Below are positions 1-7,603 of a stretch of 64,000 nt of DNA, piece by piece. The notes under the pieces were generated by a model that saw only the letters and a program-made list of their open reading frames with translations, was not told the DNA's origin and searched no databases. Positions within the stretch are counted from its first letter, which is position 1; the number at the start of each line of letters is the position of its first letter. Location: contig JAFQOG010000028.1 in NCBI GenBank assembly GCA_017420755.1, positions 1 to 64,000 on the forward strand, written 5' to 3'. A program made the position numbers and the translations under genes. Source of the DNA: Clostridia bacterium (GTDB taxonomy: Bacteria; Bacillota; Clostridia; Oscillospirales; CAG-272).

Positions 1-12
1 ACAACCTACGGC

Positions 13-84
13 TGATGATATACACCTTCGGTGATGATATCCACGACTGTGTCGTGATGATATACCATTGCTTTCGCAATGGAT
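13..84. repeat. Hairpin repeat array with gatgatat motif
   Basis: The 9-mer tgatgatat occurs at 13-21, 32-40 and 55-63. Each copy is followed by a short inverted repeat: an acacc/ggtg hairpin, a cacgac/gtcgtg hairpin, and ccattgc/gcaatgg around 65-82. Repeats of this form are familiar from intergenic regions of gut Clostridia; I know no function. The array may continue beyond the left edge. Confidence 0.6.
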
Positions 85-117
85 AAAAAAACGACAGGTC
101 GAAACCTGTCGTTTTTT
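85..117. terminator. Bidirectional terminator after tRNA-Ser
   Basis: A 9-bp perfect stem (acgacaggt at 91-99 pairs with acctgtcgt at 104-112) with a CGAA loop lies between an A-tract and a T-tract. On the minus strand it sits immediately after the tRNA-Ser 3' end. Confidence 0.85.
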
Positions 118-207
118 GGCGGAGAAGAGAAGATTTGAACTTCCGCGCCGGTTACCCGACCTACACCCTTAGCAGGGGCGCCTCTTCGGCCACTTGAGTA
201 CTTCTCC
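117..207 (-). tRNA. tRNA-Ser (anticodon GCU)
   Basis: On the minus strand the sequence folds as a class II tRNA. It has acceptor GGAGAAG/CTTCTCC, a D arm, anticodon stem CGCCC/GGGTG enclosing loop CTGCTAA (anticodon GCT), a long variable arm typical of serine tRNAs, a T arm with TTCAAAT, and an encoded CCA end at 117-119. It reads AGC/AGU codons. A consensus promoter lies upstream and a terminator directly follows. Confidence 0.95.
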
Positions 208-260
208 AAAAAGTACGCAACCAAGGTTGCACAAACCGCCGTTTCGTAGTTTGCCATTAA

Positions 261-289
261 ATTATACACAATTTTGATTATCTTGTCAA
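261..289 (-). promoter_or_regulatory. Sigma-A promoter for tRNA-Ser
   Basis: Read on the minus strand, TTGACA (284-289) and TATAAT (261-266) are separated by exactly 17 bp, a full consensus match. The transcript would start near 254, with a roughly 47-nt leader before the tRNA. The leader contains the inverted repeat gcaacc/ggttgc (217-230). Confidence 0.9.
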
Positions 290-383
290 TAGTTTTTTTC
301 TTTTTCTTTCTTTTATACGTGTAATGTATAAGCAAAATCGCAACGATTTTGCTGTTTTTATATAATAAATTATATAAATTCGC

Positions 384-412
384 TTTACATGGTATGACCT
401 TTGTGATATACT
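384..412 (+). promoter_or_regulatory. Promoter of the SGNH-MFS-GH3-GH31 operon
   Basis: TTTACA (384-389) and TATACT (407-412) are spaced by 17 bp. The predicted transcription start near 419 lies after the upstream in-frame ATG at 417. This supports translation starting at 447. Confidence 0.75.
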
Positions 413-446
413 TTAGGTGTATAAGCTTTCACGGTGCGAGGTAAAT

Positions 447-1448
447 ATGAAATTAACATATAAGGATAAGCCTATAAGGGTTTTCGGTGTTCCTAACATT
501 GAAAAAAGTGGAATATTTGAGCGCCTGCCAAAAGATTTAAGAGAGAAGCTTCCAAATCTTGAATTCTTGGGCAGAAGAACCCCTGGTGCGCGAATCGGCT
601 TTAGGACCGATGCACCAAGCTTTACAGTTAGAATATCGCTTGAAACCTTGTCCCCGGATATTGGACTTTCAATTTATTCCTGTCAAAGCGCATGCGTATA
701 TTTGGGCGAACGAAAAAAATCAATGTTCTTGGGTCTTGTCAACCCACCAAATTACGAAACAAAAGAGTTTGAAAAAACATTTAACAAGGCAGAGGGAATG
801 GAGGAAATCACCATTTGGCTCCCTCGCAACGAGATAATTTCAAATGTGGAAATTGAAATTCCCGACGGATATAGAGTAGAGGAGCCAACACCATATAAAT
901 ATTCCGTTCCTGCAATTTATTATGGCTCGTCAATTACCGAGGAGGCAGCAGCCGCCAACCAATGTGCAAGCTATAACGCATTAATTTCAAGGCACTTAGA
1001 CCTTGATTACTATAATTTTGGCTTTTCTGGCAACTGCAAGGGTGAATTGGAAATGGCAGACTTTATAAACACACTTGATTTTTCTGTGTTTGTTTATGAT
1101 TACGACCATAATGCACCAACTCCCGAGCACCTAAAACAGACGCACGAGCCGTTTTATAAAAAAATCAGAGAGAAAAACCCAAGCGTGCCAATTGTTATGA
1201 TAACCCGTCCGACAGCGACCTTTAATGATGATGCACGTTTGCGCCGTGACATAGTAAGGACAACATACGAAAACGCACTGAAAAACGGCGACAAAAACAT
1301 TTATTTTGTGGATGGCGAGGACTTTTTTAAGGACTTTGACGACAAAGAGGTGTGCTTTACCGACACTATCCATCCAACCGACCTTGGATTTTATAAAATG
1401 GCAGAAAAAATCGAGCCTGTAATTAAAAAAGCTCTTAATATAGACTGA
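447..1448 (+). CDS. SGNH/GDSL-family hydrolase, probable carbohydrate esterase
   Basis: A 333-residue protein with an N-terminal beta domain and a C-terminal SGNH hydrolase domain, resembling the two-domain GDSL-like families that deacylate sugars. Catalytic blocks are visible: G-S-S-I-T with Ser162 as nucleophile, G195 in GFSGN, N222 in the D-H-N segment, and D306/H309 in DTIHP. The ATG at 447 is preceded by GCGAGGT at 436-442; the ATG at 417 would precede the predicted transcript start. There is no signal peptide, so it should be cytoplasmic. It is first in an operon with a transporter and two glycosidases, so de-O-acetylation of imported oligosaccharides is likely, but the substrate is unknown. 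Confidence 0.82.
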   Translation: MKLTYKDKPIRVFGVPNIEKSGIFERLPKDLREKLPNLEFLGRRTPGARIGFRTDAPSFTVRISLETLSPDIGLSIYSCQSACVYLGERKKSMFLGLVNPPNYETKEFEKTFNKAEGMEEITIWLPRNEIISNVEIEIPDGYRVEEPTPYKYSVPAIYYGSSITEEAAAANQCASYNALISRHLDLDYYNFGFSGNCKGELEMADFINTLDFSVFVYDYDHNAPTPEHLKQTHEPFYKKIREKNPSVPIVMITRPTATFNDDARLRRDIVRTTYENALKNGDKNIYFVDGEDFFKDFDDKEVCFTDTIHPTDLGFYKMAEKIEPVIKKALNID

Positions 1449-1461
1449 TTAAGGAGAAAAA

Positions 1462-2700
1462 ATGAAAAAGGTACAACCAAGAGTTCGGGCAATTGCCTGG
1501 CTCCTTTCACTTGCTTACTTTGCAAGCTATGTGATGCGAATTAACTTCTCGGTTGTTATTGTAGAGGTTTGTCAGGACCTTGGCAAGGAGAAGGACGAAA
1601 TTGCATTCATTTTAACAGCGCTTACAATAACGTACGGTCTTGGGCAAATTCTTTGCGGTGTCCTTGGCGACAAAATCAAGCCAAGGGTGATGCTCACAGG
1701 AGGTCTTGCCTTAGCAATTGCATGTAACATTGCAATGTTCTTTACAACCCATAACGTAGTTTTAATGGCAGTAATATGGGGCATAAACGGCTTTGCCCAC
1801 TCAATGTTCTGGCCACCTATAGTAAAGCTTATGGCAATGCATTTAAACGAGGTTGAATATTCTTACGCTTCGGTTAGAGTTACCTGGGGCTCGTCTATTG
1901 CAACAATTCTTCTTTATTTGACCTGTCCGTTCCTTCTTTTTATTATGAGATGGAACACAATTATGCTTTTGTGTGCGCTCATTGGCACTGTTATAATGGT
2001 TGCTTGGATTATTCTTTGTCCTAAGCTCTTTAAGGAAACAAATGAAGAAAAGAGAAGCTTGGTTTCTAAAGAAACAAACGCGATAAAGCCACCAAAATAC
2101 ATATTCCTTCCGCTTGCGCTTGTTATGCTTGCTATAATCATGCAGGGCGCGCTTCGTGACGGCGTGACTGCTTGGATGCCATCTTATCTTGTTGATACGT
2201 TTTCAATTCCAACCAAATGGTCAATTTTGATAACCGTTGTGCTTGCCATTTTCAGTATGATAAGCTTTACAGTGTTTGACTATATAAACAGACGCTTCTT
2301 TAATAACGAGGTTTTGTGTGCCGGCTTTATTTTTGGACTTGCCACAATATCGTCAATAGCGCTTTTTGTAAGCAATTTGATCGGCATAGCAATCCCGTCA
2401 ATTATACTTATGTCAATTTTGGTCGCTTGTATGCACGGCACAAACCTAATGCTAATAGCCATAGCTCCTAAGCGCTTTAAAAAAAGCGGAAAGGTGTCAA
2501 CCTATTCGGGCATTATGAACGCGTGCACGTATGTAGGCGCGGCAATATCAACATACGCATTTGCAGCTGTTGCAACAGCGCACGGCTGGGGCGTAACCAT
2601 AGGAATTTGGATAGGTGTTGCGTTTATTGGATGCGCACTTTGCTTTATAGCGCTTCCTAAGTGGAAAAAATTCAAGAATGAATACGATAGAGAGGAATAA
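1462..2700 (+). CDS. MFS transporter
   Basis: A 412-residue, very hydrophobic protein with about 12 predicted membrane helices in two halves joined by a charged central loop (around residues 190-215). The N-terminal stretch with YVMRINFS, and the GxxxDKxxPR-like loop after helix 2, recall the organophosphate/hexuronate branch of the major facilitator superfamily. AAGGAG lies just before the start. It is 13 nt downstream of the esterase gene and 2 nt upstream of the GH3 gene, so it is almost certainly co-transcribed. It probably imports the oligosaccharide or glycoside that the neighbouring enzymes process. The exact substrate cannot be read from sequence. Confidence 0.85.
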   Translation: MKKVQPRVRAIAWLLSLAYFASYVMRINFSVVIVEVCQDLGKEKDEIAFILTALTITYGLGQILCGVLGDKIKPRVMLTGGLALAIACNIAMFFTTHNVVLMAVIWGINGFAHSMFWPPIVKLMAMHLNEVEYSYASVRVTWGSSIATILLYLTCPFLLFIMRWNTIMLLCALIGTVIMVAWIILCPKLFKETNEEKRSLVSKETNAIKPPKYIFLPLALVMLAIIMQGALRDGVTAWMPSYLVDTFSIPTKWSILITVVLAIFSMISFTVFDYINRRFFNNEVLCAGFIFGLATISSIALFVSNLIGIAIPSIILMSILVACMHGTNLMLIAIAPKRFKKSGKVSTYSGIMNACTYVGAAISTYAFAAVATAHGWGVTIGIWIGVAFIGCALCFIALPKWKKFKNEYDREE

Positions 2701-2702
2701 AT

Positions 2703-4862
2703 ATGAAAGCACAAGAAATTTTAAACCAAATGACACTTGACGAAAAGATTTATCATCTTGTTCAAATGACAACAATGACTTATTTGAAGGCTGACGGCAC
2801 TGACATTATGACCGGTCCTAACAGCAAGATGTATCTCGACAAGAAATATATTTATGAGGTTGGTACGCTTCTGAACCTTGTTGGCGCACAAACAATGATT
2901 GATGCGCAAACCAATTTCTTAAACGGTAGCAAAAAGAAAATTCCACCTGTGTTTATGCAGGACGTTATTCACGGACATAGAACTCTTTATCCTGTAAATC
3001 TCGGTGTTGCGGCTTCGTTTGACCGCAAGCTCGCTCACGACCTTGCAGCTATGGCGGCAAAGGAAGCAAGTCTTGACGGCGTTAGCGTTGCGTTTGCACC
3101 AATGGTTGACCTCGTTCGCGACCCAAGATGGGGACGTGTTATGGAATCATCAGGCGAGGACCCATATCTAAACGGAGAAATGGCAGCTGCAACAGTAAAG
3201 GGCTTCCAAGGGAATATGGGCAAATATAACGTTGCCGCTTGTGTTAAGCACTATGCCGCATACGGCGCAGCCGAGGCAGGACGTGACTATAACACAGTTG
3301 ACATGAGCGAAAGAACCTTAAGACAATACTACTTGCCACCGTATAAGGCGGCAGTTGATGCAGGCGTAAAAATGGTTATGACCGCGTTTAATATAGTTGA
3401 CGGCACTCCTTGCTCAGGCAACAAATGGCTCGTTAAGGACATTTTGCGTGACGAGTGGGGATTTAATGGTGTAGTTATCAGTGACTATAGTGCAATTGAA
3501 GAAATGGTTAAGCACGGTAGCTGCCAAGATAGAAAAGAATGTGCATACCAAGCAATGGAAGCAACAGAGGACATTGAAATGATGTCACCTTGCTATGCAC
3601 ACCACCTAAAGGAATTAATCGACGAGGGCAAGATAACAGTTAAGCAGGTTGACGATGCTGTTTTAAGAATCCTCAACCTTAAAGAGGAGCTTGGCGTATT
3701 TGACAATCCTTACCGTTCAGTAAACGTAGAGGAAGCGGCAAGAGTTCAAGTAGGACCAGAGCATAGAGCCCTTGCAAGATACGGTGCAGAACAGAGCGCA
3801 GTTCTTTTAAAGAACAACGGCATTTTGCCACTCTCAAAGGACGTAAAGAGTGTTGCACTTATCGGCCCTAACGCAAATACAGGCGCAATACACGGCAACT
3901 GGCCATGTGGCGGTAAGATTGATGAAACCATCACAGTTCTTGAAGGCTTTAAGAACATTATCGGTGACAGAGTTAAGTATGCACCCGGATGCGATATTGC
4001 CTATAATTCAACAGACGAATCTATGATTGACGAGGCAGTTAAGTTAGCAAGCGAGTGCGAGGCTGTAGTTATTTGCCTTGGCGAGCATCAAGATTACTCA
4101 GGTGAGGGTGACAGCCGTGTAAACATCGAGTTACCTGACGTTCAATATAAGCTCCTTGAAAGAGTTTTAGAGGTTAATAAAAACGTAGTAGTTGCACTAT
4201 TTTCAGGCAGACCTATGGTTATTTCCAAGCTCGACGAGCTTGCTCCTGCTATACTTGATATGTGGATGCCAGGAACAGAAGCAGGAAACGCTTGCGCTAA
4301 CCTTATTTTTGCAAACGCAGTACCATCGGGTAAGATTACAATGACATTCCCACGTGCGCTCGGTCAAGTTCCGATTTACTATAACCAATATAGAACAGGC
4401 AGACCAAAGCTCGAAGAGGATGACTTCAATCGCGTTCGCTTCACATCATCCTATCTTGATAGCGCAAATAGCCCACTTTACCCATTCGGCTATGGTCTTT
4501 CATACACCACATTCGAATATAGTGACTTCAAATTGAGTGCAAGCACAATGAAGCGCGACGAAACACTTACAGCCTCCGTTAAGGTTAAAAACGTAGGCAA
4601 ATATAAGGCAAAGGAAGCAGTTCAATTTTATATCCGCGACGTTGTTGGCTCGGTTGTAAGACCTATGAAGGAACTCAAAGGCTTTGAGAAAATTGAGCTT
4701 GATGTTGGCGAAGAAAAGACTGTTGAATTTACAATTAACGAAGAAATGCTTAAGTTCTGGAATAAGGATATTGAATTTGTTGCAGAAAACGGCGAGTTCG
4801 AGGTATTTATCGGTAAGGATTCAACCTGCAAGCCGTTTGCAAGCTTCGAATTAGTTGATTAA
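2703..4862 (+). CDS. GH3 beta-glycosidase (beta-glucosidase/xylosidase type)
   Basis: A 719-residue family 3 glycoside hydrolase with a TIM-barrel domain (about 30-330), an alpha/beta sandwich domain (about 370-590) and a C-terminal fibronectin III-like domain (about 640-715). D261 in the VISDYSAI motif is the expected nucleophile. E468 in SGEGDSR, followed by LPDVQ, matches the family acid/base region. The substrate-pocket motif RDPRWGR and the KHYAAYG segment are present. There is no signal peptide, so it acts on imported oligosaccharides. It follows the transporter gene by 2 nt. Family 3 covers beta-glucosidases, beta-xylosidases and others, so specificity is open. Confidence 0.93.
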   Translation: MKAQEILNQMTLDEKIYHLVQMTTMTYLKADGTDIMTGPNSKMYLDKKYIYEVGTLLNLVGAQTMIDAQTNFLNGSKKKIPPVFMQDVIHGHRTLYPVNLGVAASFDRKLAHDLAAMAAKEASLDGVSVAFAPMVDLVRDPRWGRVMESSGEDPYLNGEMAAATVKGFQGNMGKYNVAACVKHYAAYGAAEAGRDYNTVDMSERTLRQYYLPPYKAAVDAGVKMVMTAFNIVDGTPCSGNKWLVKDILRDEWGFNGVVISDYSAIEEMVKHGSCQDRKECAYQAMEATEDIEMMSPCYAHHLKELIDEGKITVKQVDDAVLRILNLKEELGVFDNPYRSVNVEEAARVQVGPEHRALARYGAEQSAVLLKNNGILPLSKDVKSVALIGPNANTGAIHGNWPCGGKIDETITVLEGFKNIIGDRVKYAPGCDIAYNSTDESMIDEAVKLASECEAVVICLGEHQDYSGEGDSRVNIELPDVQYKLLERVLEVNKNVVVALFSGRPMVISKLDELAPAILDMWMPGTEAGNACANLIFANAVPSGKITMTFPRALGQVPIYYNQYRTGRPKLEEDDFNRVRFTSSYLDSANSPLYPFGYGLSYTTFEYSDFKLSASTMKRDETLTASVKVKNVGKYKAKEAVQFYIRDVVGSVVRPMKELKGFEKIELDVGEEKTVEFTINEEMLKFWNKDIEFVAENGEFEVFIGKDSTCKPFASFELVD

Positions 4863-4874
4863 TTAGGAGTAGTT

Positions 4875-6446
4875 ATGTTTTTTAAAACCCAAATTAAGGA
4901 AAACGAATACTTTTGGGGTGGAGAGGTTCTTAGCGCAACAGATATGCCTATTAACAAGGACTCCAAATACTCAAAGGATTTTAGAATCGACGCAAATAAC
5001 CAAATGATGCCACTATTTATTTCAAATATGGGCAGATATATTTGGAGTGATAAAAGCTTTAGAGTTTGGGTAGAAAACGGAGAACTATGCTTTGAGGGAG
5101 ATGCCCCGTTTGAGCTTTATGAGGGTGGCAAAACCTTGCGCGATGCTTATCTTTCGGCAATGGAGAAGCACTTCCCGTTTGAAGAAACACGAAAAAACGG
5201 CAAAACATTGCCTCGTGAGTTTTTTAAAACGGCTCAGTTTAACACTTGGATAGAGTTTACCTATGACCCAACGCAAGAGGGCGTTTTAGAATACGCTCAC
5301 GCAATAATCGACAATGGCTTTGACCCTGGGATTTTGATGATTGACGAGGGGTGGCACACAAGATACGGACAGTGGAAATTCGATTTTCACAAGTTCCCAG
5401 ACCCGAAGGCTATGATAGATGAGCTACACGCACTTGGCTTTGTTGTTATGCTGTGGGTAACTCCTATGGTAACCGCTGATGGCGTTGATTTTTGCAAATC
5501 CACGGGAGCTTTGTTTAACCCCGAAAGCTATAACGACCTGTTTTTGCGAAATAAAGAGGGCAAGGTCGCACTTATTGAGTGGTGGAATGGTTATTCAGCC
5601 ATCCTTGATTTGAGAAAGGAATGCGACCAAAAATATTTGGCAGAAAAGCTTGACTTCTTAATGCAAGAGTATGGAGTTGATGGCTTTAAGTTTGATGGTG
5701 GCTCTTATTATATGTACTCACACGAGGCTATGATAAATGGCACCCCAAGAGACGACCACGACCAAGAGGCTTTAAACATAGCTTGGAATGAGTTTGGTGC
5801 AAAATACAAATTCCACGAGTATAAGGATACATTTAAGGGTGGCGGAAAGCCAACAATTCAACGCCTTTGCGACCGTGAGCACGTTTGGGAGGGTGGTGGA
5901 ATTAATTCCCTTATGCCTTGCGCAATTTTGCAAGGACTGTTTGGCCATCCGTTCGTTTGCCCCGATATGGTAGGTGGTGGTAGTTGGACTGACGATTACC
6001 AACCAAACTTCAAAATTGACGAGGAGCTATTCATTAGAATGGCTTGGGCATCAGCCCTATTCCCAATGATGCAGTTTTCACGCGCACCGTGGAAGTGTCT
6101 TTCAAAGGAATCATATGATATAATTGTTGATGCTTACAAGCTACATAACTCTATGTCAGACAAGATAATAGCTTTGGTTGAAAACGCAGAAAAAACAGGT
6201 GAGCCAATTCTTCGCTCCCTTGAATATAACGACCCACACAATGGCTATGCGACTATAACCGACGAGTTTATGCTCGGCAAGGACATTTTAGTTTGCCCTG
6301 TTATTACAAAGGGAACAACTAAAAAGAAAATAACCTTCCCACAAGGCAGATGGCAAGATGATAACGGCAATATCTACAACGGCAGAGATGTGGTAGAATT
6401 ATCAACCCCATTAAATAAACTACTATGGTTTAGAAGAGTAAAATAA
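4875..6446 (+). CDS. GH31 alpha-glycosidase
   Basis: A 523-residue, signal-less family 31 glycoside hydrolase, shorter than typical alpha-glucosidases because it lacks large N- and C-terminal accessory domains. The barrel shows NTWIEFTYDPTQE, DPGILMIDEGW and the nucleophile motif GVDGFKFDGG with D274. D364 in PDMVGGG is the likely acid/base. The KFDGG form resembles the subgroup containing MYORG-like and bacterial alpha-galactosidase/alpha-xylosidase enzymes rather than maltases. It is the last gene of the operon, 12 nt after GH3, and a terminator follows. Removing an alpha-linked side-chain sugar before or alongside GH3 is a reasonable guess. Confidence 0.9.
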   Translation: MFFKTQIKENEYFWGGEVLSATDMPINKDSKYSKDFRIDANNQMMPLFISNMGRYIWSDKSFRVWVENGELCFEGDAPFELYEGGKTLRDAYLSAMEKHFPFEETRKNGKTLPREFFKTAQFNTWIEFTYDPTQEGVLEYAHAIIDNGFDPGILMIDEGWHTRYGQWKFDFHKFPDPKAMIDELHALGFVVMLWVTPMVTADGVDFCKSTGALFNPESYNDLFLRNKEGKVALIEWWNGYSAILDLRKECDQKYLAEKLDFLMQEYGVDGFKFDGGSYYMYSHEAMINGTPRDDHDQEALNIAWNEFGAKYKFHEYKDTFKGGGKPTIQRLCDREHVWEGGGINSLMPCAILQGLFGHPFVCPDMVGGGSWTDDYQPNFKIDEELFIRMAWASALFPMMQFSRAPWKCLSKESYDIIVDAYKLHNSMSDKIIALVENAEKTGEPILRSLEYNDPHNGYATITDEFMLGKDILVCPVITKGTTKKKITFPQGRWQDDNGNIYNGRDVVELSTPLNKLLWFRRVK

Positions 6447-6450
6447 ATAA

Positions 6451-6477
6451 AAGGCACAGGTTTTCCTGTGCCTTTTT
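6451..6477 (+). terminator. Terminator of the glycosidase operon
   Basis: The inverted repeat aaggcacagg/cctgtgcctt with a short loop is followed by TTTTT. It lies 5 nt after the GH31 stop codon. Confidence 0.85.
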
Positions 6478-6495
6478 GATTGCTTGGTTAGTTCA

Positions 6496-6797
6496 TTATC
6501 TTTGAACTCTTCCACTTCCGCCGCCCTTGATAAGACCTTCAACCTCTTTAACGCTAACTAAGTTGTAGTCGCCGATAATTGTGTGCTTGAGGCAAGAAGC
6601 AGCAACAGCAAACTCGATAACATCTTGGCTGGACTTGTTCATAAGTGAAGCGTAAATCAAGCCGCCACCGAATGAGTCACCACCGCCAACACGGTCAACG
6701 ATATGAATGTTATATGAGCGTGAGAAGTAGTACTCATTTTCATTTGCATCATAAAGCATAGCAGCCCAAATGTTGTCGTTAGCTGAAATGCTTGTGC
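6496..6797 (-). pseudogene. Truncated duplicate of the sugar kinase 3' end
   Basis: These 302 bp match 11365-11666, the last hundred codons of the intact PfkB-family kinase gene, with three differences (6541, 6601, 6679). All three are third-position transitions that leave the protein unchanged. The match starts exactly at the kinase stop codon and ends at 6797, where the sequence switches to a response-regulator gene on the other strand. The fragment keeps the GGGDSF active-site motif but has lost the N-terminal 70% and any start. It is either the remains of a second kinase copy or the product of a chimeric join. Confidence 0.85.
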
Positions 6798-7324
6798 TTG
6801 ATATAATGATGCCGGGAATTGACGGTGTAACGGTGTTAAAGAGGCTTAGATCAAACGGAATTACGACCCCTGCGCTTTTTTTGACGGCAAAAACCGAGAT
6901 TTATCAAAAAATAGAAGGTCTTGACGCGGGCGCTGACGACTATATACCAAAGCCGTTTTCCACGGGTGAGCTTCTTGCAAGAGTCCGCGCAATGCTACGC
7001 AGAAAGGATAATTTTACTCCCGATATTTTAACATTTGGCGGTCTTACGCTTAATTGTTCCACATATGAGCTTTTATATAACGAAAGGTTACAAAACCTAA
7101 GTGGCAGAGAATTTCAAATTATGGAAATGCTGATGCAAAGTCCAAAAATGATAGTAACGGCTGAGCAGCTGATAACTCACATATGGGGATGGGATACAAG
7201 CGTTGATACCAGCGTTATTTGGGTTCATATTTCCAATATTCCCAAAAAGCTCGAATCACTTTCATCTCCTGTTATAATCAAATTCATACGAAACGCAGGA
7301 TATGCTTTGGAGGTCAAAATATGA
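6798..7324 (+). pseudogene. OmpR-family response regulator lacking its N-terminus
   Basis: From 6798 the plus strand encodes the C-terminal three quarters of an OmpR-type response regulator. It starts at LDIMMPG (the phospho-acceptor Asp), then has DAGADDYIPKPF, a linker, and a winged-helix DNA-binding domain ending in IRNAGYALEVKI. The first 45 or so residues, including the acidic pocket, are missing. The in-frame ATG at 6770 lies in antisense kinase sequence and would only add nine foreign residues. The stop overlaps the next start as ATGA, the usual regulator/kinase coupling. I treat it as broken. Confidence 0.85.
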
Positions 7325-7467
7325 TATATAGACTTCAACGCAAATTCATTTTAATTTGTACGGTGTTGGACTTTCAATGGCGAAGTCTATTGTCGAAAAG
7401 CACAATGGAGAAATTACAGCCTATAAAAAGGATAGTGCACACATCGGGTTTAAGGTTGTTTTATAAT
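7321..7467 (+). pseudogene. Histidine kinase reduced to its two ends
   Basis: The ATG at 7321 overlaps the regulator stop and begins a kinase-like N-terminus (MIYRLQRKFILICT). Near 7358-7362 the reading frame shifts, and the sequence continues as the very C-terminus of an HATPase domain: GVGLSMAKSIVEKH, NGEI, then IGFKVVL and a TAA. The sensor, HAMP, phospho-acceptor His and most of the ATPase domain, normally more than 300 codons, are gone. The combination of an internal deletion and a frame change makes it non-functional. It matches a regulator-kinase pair that once preceded the ABC transporter. Confidence 0.8.
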
Positions 7468-7476
7468 TAATAATTT

Positions 7477-7509
7477 GGAAGGAATTTTTTGGTGGATTCC
7501 TTCCTTTTT
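7477..7509 (+). terminator. Terminator after the broken two-component genes
   Basis: ggaaggaat (7477-7485) pairs with attccttcc (7496-7504) and is followed by TTTTTATT. Confidence 0.8.
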
Positions 7510-7519
7510 ATTTATAACT

Positions 7520-7574
7520 TTCACATGCTTTTCACACTTTTCTTTAGTTTGTCTTTAGCGCGGCGTGCTATAAT
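7520..7574 (+). promoter_or_regulatory. Promoter with four phased 11-bp operator repeats
   Basis: TTCACA at 7520 and 7531 and CTTTAG at 7542 and 7553 form four half-sites with a strict 11-bp period, just upstream of TATAAT (7569-7574). No good -35 box is present, as expected for an activator-dependent promoter. Direct repeats spaced one helical turn apart are typical binding sites of OmpR-family regulators. The natural candidate is the now truncated regulator encoded just upstream. Confidence 0.7.
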
Positions 7575-7603
7575 ACGGTGAAATTTAATCGGAGGAACAC
7601 TAA

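Noticed and set aside
417-446. Longer N-terminus of the first SGNH hydrolase
   Set aside because: The predicted transcription start (about 419) lies after that ATG, and the good ribosome site serves ATG 447.
6770-6797. Functional N-terminus for the truncated response regulator
   Set aside because: The nine residues come from antisense kinase sequence, and the acidic pocket of the receiver domain is still missing.
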